DNA of 64,000 bases, from contig NZ_CP123620.1 in assembly GCF_029873215.1 (NCBI RefSeq), positions 310,001 through 374,000 on the forward strand, read 5' to 3'. The DNA is from Nocardioides sp. BP30 (GTDB taxonomy: Bacteria > Actinomycetota > Actinomycetes > Propionibacteriales > Nocardioidaceae). The position numbers were made by a program, and so were the translations under genes. The notes beneath the pieces were generated by a model. That model did no database searches and was not told where the DNA came from. It saw only the letters and a list, made by a program, of their open reading frames with translations. Positions 59,496 through 64,000 of this stretch are shown one piece after another. How positions within the stretch are numbered: position 1 is the first letter of the stretch; every line of letters begins with the position of its first letter.

Positions 59496-60527
59496 CTAGA
59501 TCGCTCTATCGCTTCGATTCCGAGGATCCATGATGTCGACGATCCGGCGCAGATCCTCCACCGTCGCGAACTCGACGGTGATCTTGCCCTTCGCCTGACC
59601 CATGTCGACCCGCACGCTGGTCTCGAGCCGGTCGGCCAAGCGGTCGGCGTACTCATTGAGATCGGGGGCGGGATCCTTGAGCCGGGCCGAGCGACGCTTG
59701 GACGGGCCGCCGCCGATGTCACGCAGCGCGACGATCTCTTCGAGGCCGCGCACGCTGATCCCCTCCGAGACGACCCGCTGGGCCAGCTCGTCCTGGGTGG
59801 CCGCGTCGTCGACGCCCAGGAGCGATCGGGCGTGCCCCGCGGAGAGCACTCCGGCGGCGACCCGGCGCTGTACCGCCGGGGAGAGCCGCAGCAGGCGCAG
59901 CGTGTTGCTGATCTGCGGGCGCGAACGGCCGATCCGGGTGGCCAGCTCCTCGTGGGTGCAGCTGAAGTCCTCGAGCAGCTGCTGGTAGGCGGCCGCCTCC
60001 TCCAGCGGATTGAGCTGCGACCGGTGCAGGTTCTCCAGGAGGGCGTCCCGGAGCATGTCGGTGTCGTCGGTCTCGCGCACGATCGCGGGGATCGTCACCA
60101 GGCCGGCGCGCTGACTGGCGCGCCAGCGACGCTCACCCATGACGAGCTCGTACTCCTCCTCCCCCGCGCGACGCACCACGATCGGCTGCAGGAGGCCGAC
60201 CTCCCTGACCGAGTGCACGAGCTCGTCCATCGCCTCCTCGTCGAAGACCTGGCGAGGCTGCGCATGGTTCGGCCGGATCGAGGTGAGCGGAAGCTCGGCG
60301 AAGTAGGCGCCCTCGACGGGCCGAAGACCCGAATCTTCGATCTGAGAGCCTCGTAGGCCCCCGGCGGCCCCCAGGTACGCCGCGTCGCCGTTCGTCGCTC
60401 CTGAGGCGAAGTCCGCATCCCGGACGTCGGAGTTGCGCTGGCCCGCGTCCGCTTCCTCGCTCGGCATGGTCGGTATCAGCGAGCCGAGACCCCGGCCCAG
60501 TCCTCGCCTCGGCGCCGGCTTGCTCAC
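59496..60527 (-). CDS. parB: Chromosome partitioning protein ParB
   Basis: CTP-dependent DNA clamp of 343 aa that loads at parS. The N-terminus RRGLGRGLGSLIP is the ParA-stimulating peptide. NHAQPRQVFDE and GERRWRASQRAG form the CTP-binding ParB/Srx domain, LLENLHRSQLNPLEEA the next box and a helix-turn-helix (THEELATRIGRSRPQISNTLRLL) reads parS. C-terminal dimerisation helix present. It overlaps parA by 4 bp. Two parS sites lie within 2 kb, in parA and rsmG. The intergenic region to the convergent aminotransferase (59372-59495) holds a small TCGACA/TGTCGA dyad. Confidence 0.96.
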   Translation of the reverse strand: MSKPAPRRGLGRGLGSLIPTMPSEEADAGQRNSDVRDADFASGATNGDAAYLGAAGGLRGSQIEDSGLRPVEGAYFAELPLTSIRPNHAQPRQVFDEEAMDELVHSVREVGLLQPIVVRRAGEEEYELVMGERRWRASQRAGLVTIPAIVRETDDTDMLRDALLENLHRSQLNPLEEAAAYQQLLEDFSCTHEELATRIGRSRPQISNTLRLLRLSPAVQRRVAAGVLSAGHARSLLGVDDAATQDELAQRVVSEGISVRGLEEIVALRDIGGGPSKRRSARLKDPAPDLNEYADRLADRLETSVRVDMGQAKGKITVEFATVEDLRRIVDIMDPRNRSDRAI

Positions 60528-61630
60528 GCCTCCATCCCCTTTCGAGCGATCTCTCGAGCCGCCTCGAGGTAACTGAGCGCCCCCGGAGATCCCGGGTCGT
60601 AGGTCATCACCGTCTGGCCGTACGACGGCGCCTCCGAGACCCGCACCGAGCGAGGGATGTAGGTGCGCAGCACCTGATCACCGAAGTGTCCGCGGACCTC
60701 CTCGGCGACTCCGGCGGCAAGCCGGGTGCGGGCGTCGTACATCGTGATCAGGATCGTCGAGACGGCGAGTTCGGGATTGAGGTGGGCCCGCACCATGTCC
60801 ACTGTCTTCAGCAGCTGTCCGAGGCCCTCGAGGGCGTAGTACTCCGCCTGGATCGGAATCAGCAGCTCGGCACCGGCGACCAGAGCGTTCAGCGTCAGGA
60901 GTCCGAGTGAGGGGGGACAGTCGACGAGCACGTAGTCCCAGCGGTCCTCCCCCAGGGAGACGTCTCCGACCCGGCCGCTCGCCAAGAGAGCCTTCTTGAG
61001 CCGTCCCTCCCGGGCGACCACGCTCACCAGCTCGATCTCGGCTCCGGCCAGATCGATGGTCGCCGGCACGACCTCGAGGAGCGGGACCTCGGGGCACTGA
61101 CGCACCACCTCGTTCAGCGCGGTGTCGTCGACCAGGAGCTCATAGGTCCCCGGCGTTCCCTGGAAGTGCTCCACCGAGAGCGCCGTCGAGGCGTTCCCCT
61201 GCGGGTCGAGGTCCACGACAAGGACGCGCTGACCCAGCTGCGCCAGGCCGGCAGCAAGGTTCACCGTGGAGGTGGTCTTGCCGACGCCGCCCTTCTGGTT
61301 CGCGACCACCATCACGCGGGTAGCCGAAGGCCTCGGCATGGGCGGACGCACCTGCGACTGCTGGCGTGCCAACAAGGTGTTCTCAGTGGCGCGTGCCAGC
61401 GGCGTCTCGTCGTCAGCGATCACCTGAGCGAAGTCGGCCAGGTCCGCGGCTGTGCGGACCTTGAAGGGGGAGCTGGCTGTTTCACGTGAAACATCGCCAT
61501 CCGCGGCCTGTGGATTACCGGCACCGTTCTGTGGATATTCACGCTCAGCCGCACCCTTCGGACCGGTGGAAAACTCCGGGGAGGCGCCTGCCGAGCGGGC
61601 TGCGCCCTGGTCCGTCCGACCGTCGGTCAC
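60524..61630 (-). CDS. parA: Chromosome partitioning ATPase ParA
   Basis: Deviant Walker ATPase of 368 aa. KGGVGKTTS (Walker A with signature Lys), VLVVDLDPQGN and VLVDCPPSLGLLTLNAL are intact. The first about 100 residues are a low-complexity extension longer than in classical ParA/Soj; part of it (DVSRETAS) is encoded by a parS site. GTG 61630 overlaps the rsmG stop by 4 bp. Internal starts nearer the conserved core are possible. Confidence 0.94.
   Translation of the reverse strand: MTDGRTDQGAARSAGASPEFSTGPKGAAEREYPQNGAGNPQAADGDVSRETASSPFKVRTAADLADFAQVIADDETPLARATENTLLARQQSQVRPPMPRPSATRVMVVANQKGGVGKTTSTVNLAAGLAQLGQRVLVVDLDPQGNASTALSVEHFQGTPGTYELLVDDTALNEVVRQCPEVPLLEVVPATIDLAGAEIELVSVVAREGRLKKALLASGRVGDVSLGEDRWDYVLVDCPPSLGLLTLNALVAGAELLIPIQAEYYALEGLGQLLKTVDMVRAHLNPELAVSTILITMYDARTRLAAGVAEEVRGHFGDQVLRTYIPRSVRVSEAPSYGQTVMTYDPGSPGALSYLEAAREIARKGMEA
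61478..61493. promoter_or_regulatory. parS centromere site inside parA
   Basis: TGTTTCACGTGAAACA is a perfect match to the bacterial parS consensus, embedded in the parA coding sequence. Confidence 0.95.
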
Positions 61631-62364
61631 GTGTTCTTCCTTCGCTTCGATCGAGCACTCCTGACACCGGTGCGACCTCGGGCCGCTGCGGTCGCAGACG
61701 GCAAAGATACAGTCGTCGGATCGGCCCAGGCCACTCGCAGGGCGATCGTCGTGGCCTCGAGCAGTCCCTCACCAAGCACGTGCACCGTCGGATCCGCACA
61801 TCCCATCCGAGCGAGAACCGACCGCGCAGACGTCACCTCCTCGCCGACCGACGATCCCTTCATCGCGACCAGCGCCCCGTGCGCGTCGACCAGCGGCATC
61901 GACCACTCCAGCAGCCGGTCCAGTGGCGCCACCGCTCGTGAGGTGACGACGTCGAAGCGTCGTCTCCCATGCAACGCGTCGGCCCGTCCGCGCACCACCT
62001 CGACGTTCGAGAGCGACAGCGCGGCGACGACCTCGGACAGGAACGTCGTACGGCGGAGCAGCGGCTCCACCAACGTGAGATGCAGATCGGGGCGGCGGAT
62101 CGCGAGCACGATCCCGGGGAGGCCCGCCCCTGAGCCGATGTCCACGACCGTCGAGGCGTGGGGGAGGAGGTCCGCCAGCACCGCACTGTTCAGCAGGTGG
62201 CGATCCCACAGCCGGGGCGCCTCCCGTGGGCCGATGAGACCGCGCTCGACGCCCGCGGTCGCGAGCAGGGTGGCATAGGACTCCGCGAGCGGGAGCCGGT
62301 CGATATGAAACACCCTCCGTGCCACCGCGGGCACGGAGGGTGTTTCACGTGAAACGTCGCTCAT
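61627..62364 (-). CDS. rsmG: 16S rRNA (guanine-N7) methyltransferase RsmG
   Basis: SAM-dependent methyltransferase of 245 aa (GidB), which modifies G527 of 16S rRNA. VVDIGSGAGLPGIVLAI binds SAM, and LTLVEPLLRRTTFL and VTSRAVAPLDRLL are conserved. The C-terminal about 30 residues are a basic tail. The first 20 codons contain a parS site and a strong inverted repeat, and encode DVSRET, also found in ParA. Overlaps parA by 4 bp and follows khpB by 4 bp. Confidence 0.95.
   Translation of the reverse strand: MSDVSRETPSVPAVARRVFHIDRLPLAESYATLLATAGVERGLIGPREAPRLWDRHLLNSAVLADLLPHASTVVDIGSGAGLPGIVLAIRRPDLHLTLVEPLLRRTTFLSEVVAALSLSNVEVVRGRADALHGRRRFDVVTSRAVAPLDRLLEWSMPLVDAHGALVAMKGSSVGEEVTSARSVLARMGCADPTVHVLGEGLLEATTIALRVAWADPTTVSLPSATAAARGRTGVRSARSKRRKNT
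62306..62347. repeat. Perfect 18-bp inverted repeat in the rsmG 5' coding region
   Basis: TGAAACACCCTCCGTGCC (62306-62323) and its exact reverse complement (62330-62347) flank a 6-nt loop. In rsmG mRNA it would form a long GC-rich hairpin at about nt 18-59. Its right end overlaps the parS site. Confidence 0.9.
62341..62356. promoter_or_regulatory. parS centromere site inside rsmG
   Basis: TGTTTCACGTGAAACG matches parS with one terminal mismatch; the core GTTTCACGTGAAAC is perfect. Confidence 0.92.
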
Positions 62365-62368
62365 CGGA

Positions 62369-62866
62369 TCAAGCCGGCAGCACCACGACGTACCGTCGCG
62401 GTTCGACGCCCTCCGACTCAGAGCTCAGGCCCGCGGAAGCGACGGCGTCGTGGACGACCTTCCGCTCGAAGGGGGACATCGGCTTCAGCGAGACCGACTC
62501 GCCCGACTCACGGACCTTCGCCACCGTGTCCGCCGCCAGCGCCATCAGGGTGGACCGGCGGTCCGCCCGGAAGCCCGAGATGTCCAACATCAGCCGCGAC
62601 CGCTCGCCGGTGTCGCGATATACGGCGAGCCTGGTCAGCTCCTGGAGCGCATCGAGCACCTCGCCGTGCTGCCCGACCAGCTGCGCCAGGTCGGCGCCGA
62701 CGATCGAGACAGCGGCGCGGTCCCCTTCGACATCCATATCGAGATCGCCGTCCAGGTCGGCGATGTCCAGCAGCTCCTCGAGGTAGTCCGCGGCGATGTC
62801 GCCCTCACGCTCGAGCTGCTTGATCCGGTCGGCCTCGGTCGAGGCCACCTTGGTCTCCTCAGTCAC
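62369..62866 (-). CDS. khpB: RNA-binding protein KhpB (Jag), KH and R3H domains
   Basis: RNA-binding protein of 165 aa. The KH domain spans about 35-95 (DRAAVSIVGADLAQLVGQHGEVLDALQ) and the R3H domain the end (SPFERKVVHDAVASAGLSSESEG). It lacks the N-terminal Jag domain of Firmicutes, as usual in actinobacteria. It lies between yidC and rsmG, the conserved place, and may bind mRNAs for envelope proteins. Start is GTG 62866. Confidence 0.92.
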   Translation of the reverse strand: MTEETKVASTEADRIKQLEREGDIAADYLEELLDIADLDGDLDMDVEGDRAAVSIVGADLAQLVGQHGEVLDALQELTRLAVYRDTGERSRLMLDISGFRADRRSTLMALAADTVAKVRESGESVSLKPMSPFERKVVHDAVASAGLSSESEGVEPRRYVVVLPA

Positions 62867-62892
62867 TCCATGATCCCTTCTCGGGGGGTCGG

Positions 62893-63861
62893 TCAGCGCT
62901 TGCCCTTGCGCTGGCTACGGGTCTGCTTCTTCGGCTGCGCGCGCGCCGCCGGTCGCTCGGTGACCTCCGGGCCGGCCTCCGGGCGCGCCTCGACGGTGTC
63001 GACGGCAGCGACAGTGCCGCCGTGCCGGGCGGCCTTGCGTGCGGCCTTCTCACGGTCGCGCTCCTGCTTGGCCTTCTCCGCCGGGGTGCCGGGGGCCGGG
63101 CTGTTGCGGATGACGTAGAACTGCTGGCCCATCGTCCACAGGTTCGACGTGGTCCAGTAGAGCATCGCCGCGATCGGGAAGGCGATGCCGGAGATCGCGA
63201 ACACGAAGGGGAGGACGTAGAGCAGCATCTTCTGCTGCTGGGCGTACTGACCCTGCATCGCGTCGGCCGGCATGTTCTTGGCCATCAGCTGACGCTGGGT
63301 GAGGAACGTCGTGACACACATGGCCACGACCAGCACAGCCGCCAGAATCTTGACCGAGGTGTCGTCGGTGCCGTTGAACGTGTCCGCCAGCCGCGCGCCG
63401 AAGATCCTGGCGTTGCTGAAGTGCTGGACGTCGTCACTGGACAGGAACCCACGAGCCGTCCCATGCGCAGCCGAGTTCACCAGCCGGAACAGGCAGAGGA
63501 AGATCGGCATCTGGATCAGCAACGGCAGGCACGACGCGAACGGATTCGTGCCCGTGTCCTTGTAGAGCTTCATCGTCTCCTGGGCGAGACGCTCCCGGTC
63601 GTGGCCGTACTTCTTCTGCAGCTCCTTGACCTTCGGCTGGATGAGCTGCATGTTGCGGCTGGACTTGATCTGCTTGACGAACAGCGGGATCAGCAGCGCG
63701 CGGATCGTCACCGTCAGACCCACGATCGCGAGCACCCAGGACCAGCCGTTGCTGGGGGAGAGCACGAGCGTGGCCAGCTTGTGCCAGAACAGCAGAATGC
63801 CGGAGATGGCGTAGTACAGCGGCGTGGCGATCCAGCCGAACAGCTGGCCGATAGCTCCCAC
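62893..63861 (-). CDS. yidC: Membrane protein insertase YidC (Oxa1 family)
   Basis: Insertase of 322 aa with five membrane helices and no large periplasmic domain, the Gram-positive type. SWVLAIVGLTVTIRALLIPLFVKQIKSSRNMQ holds the hydrophilic-groove Arg, followed by LQKKYGHDRERLAQETMKLYKDTGTNP. NPFASCLPLLIQMPIFLCLF is the next landmark. The C-terminus is long and basic (RSQRKGKR), which may bind ribosomes. Starts with GTG 3 bp after yidD. Confidence 0.95.
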   Translation of the reverse strand: MGAIGQLFGWIATPLYYAISGILLFWHKLATLVLSPSNGWSWVLAIVGLTVTIRALLIPLFVKQIKSSRNMQLIQPKVKELQKKYGHDRERLAQETMKLYKDTGTNPFASCLPLLIQMPIFLCLFRLVNSAAHGTARGFLSSDDVQHFSNARIFGARLADTFNGTDDTSVKILAAVLVVAMCVTTFLTQRQLMAKNMPADAMQGQYAQQQKMLLYVLPFVFAISGIAFPIAAMLYWTTSNLWTMGQQFYVIRNSPAPGTPAEKAKQERDREKAARKAARHGGTVAAVDTVEARPEAGPEVTERPAARAQPKKQTRSQRKGKR

Positions 63862-63864
63862 GGG

Positions 63865-64000
63865 TCAGGCTCCTTGCATCGGGTTGCCCGCGCTGGTGCG
63901 GGACGAAGAAGAGGGGACGCGCCGGCGCGCCGGCACCGGGTCGTAGCCGCCGGCCGCCCACGGATGGCACCGGCCGAGCCGTCGCGCCGCCAGCCAGGAG
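63865..64000 (-). CDS. yidD: Membrane protein insertion efficiency factor YidD, partial
   Basis: The C-terminal 44 residues only; the gene continues past the right edge. [20 protein letters not shown] followed by PVP is the conserved YidD C-terminal motif. A Ser/Arg-rich tail ends at the TGA just before yidC. By the usual order rnpA, rpmH and dnaA should lie beyond it. Confidence 0.85.
   Translation of the reverse strand, partial: SWLAARRLGRCHPWAAGGYDPVPARRRVPSSSSRTSAGNPMQGA

Noticed and set aside
1-64000. tRNA genes, CRISPR arrays, prophage or intact insertion sequences
   Set aside because: I looked for cloverleaf-like T-loop sequences, regularly spaced repeats, phage structural genes and full transposases and saw none; only an IS630 fragment is present.

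Overview
The window is high-GC actinobacterial chromosome. Gene content and order suggest a Nocardioides-like member of the Propionibacteriales (an inference from gene order, not a search). There is an inositol-3-phosphate synthase, a MurJ gene followed by a pseudokinase, and the origin-proximal set yidD-yidC-khpB-rsmG-parA-parB with parS sites at the right end. dnaA and oriC should therefore lie just beyond position 64000. At least 18 genes carry a TAnnnT hexamer 6-8 nt before the start codon, the usual signature of actinobacterial leaderless transcripts. I used it to choose several starts.

Layout. 1-2269: two-component system (kinase cut by the window edge) with a COG4705 membrane protein. 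2434-7885: polyprenol-phosphate mannose synthase-like GT2, a GT39-like membrane glycosyltransferase, a PIG-L deacetylase and a flippase-like/GT4 fusion, probably one glycan or glycolipid locus. 7941-21846: a tightly packed minus-strand cluster holding an M19 dipeptidase, two class C beta-lactamase-like hydrolases, a peptide ABC importer with a fused permease-ATPase, an M20 deacylase, a COG3375 acyltransferase, an N-succinylamino acid racemase-like enolase-superfamily enzyme and a PucR regulator. Together they look like a complete uptake-and-salvage route for peptides that contain D-amino acids, and this is the most interesting system in the window. 22096-27676: aldo/keto reductase, two orphan genes, and a DHDPS-family/ornithine-cyclodeaminase operon with a divergent GntR regulator and a clear palindromic operator.

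27677-29900: an AT-richer, gene-poor island with an IS630 remnant, a perfect 17-bp hairpin, two small membrane proteins and a frameshifted gene, ending at dnaB. 29902-35572: dnaB, MATE transporter, DinB-like protein, and the rpsF-ssb-rpsR-rplI operon. 35694-43639: alditol oxidase-like enzyme, Ser/Thr kinase, endonuclease IV, LLM oxidoreductase, a FemX-like aminoacyltransferase with an alanine-racemase-like partner, and a GT87-like protein. 43670-48392: class A PBP, PadR regulator with ino1, SRPBCC protein. 48403-57220: CCA-adding enzyme diverging from DUF6049-murJ-pseudokinase-trxB-trxA. 57315-64000: GNAT, aminotransferase, then parB-parA-rsmG-khpB-yidC-yidD on the minus strand.

Several themes connect the genes: cell-wall building (PBP, MurJ, FemX, Alr-like), recovery of D-amino acid peptides (9.6-21.8 kb) and actinobacterial redox chemistry (Ino1, TrxA/B). 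Chromosome segregation sites are written into coding sequence near the origin.
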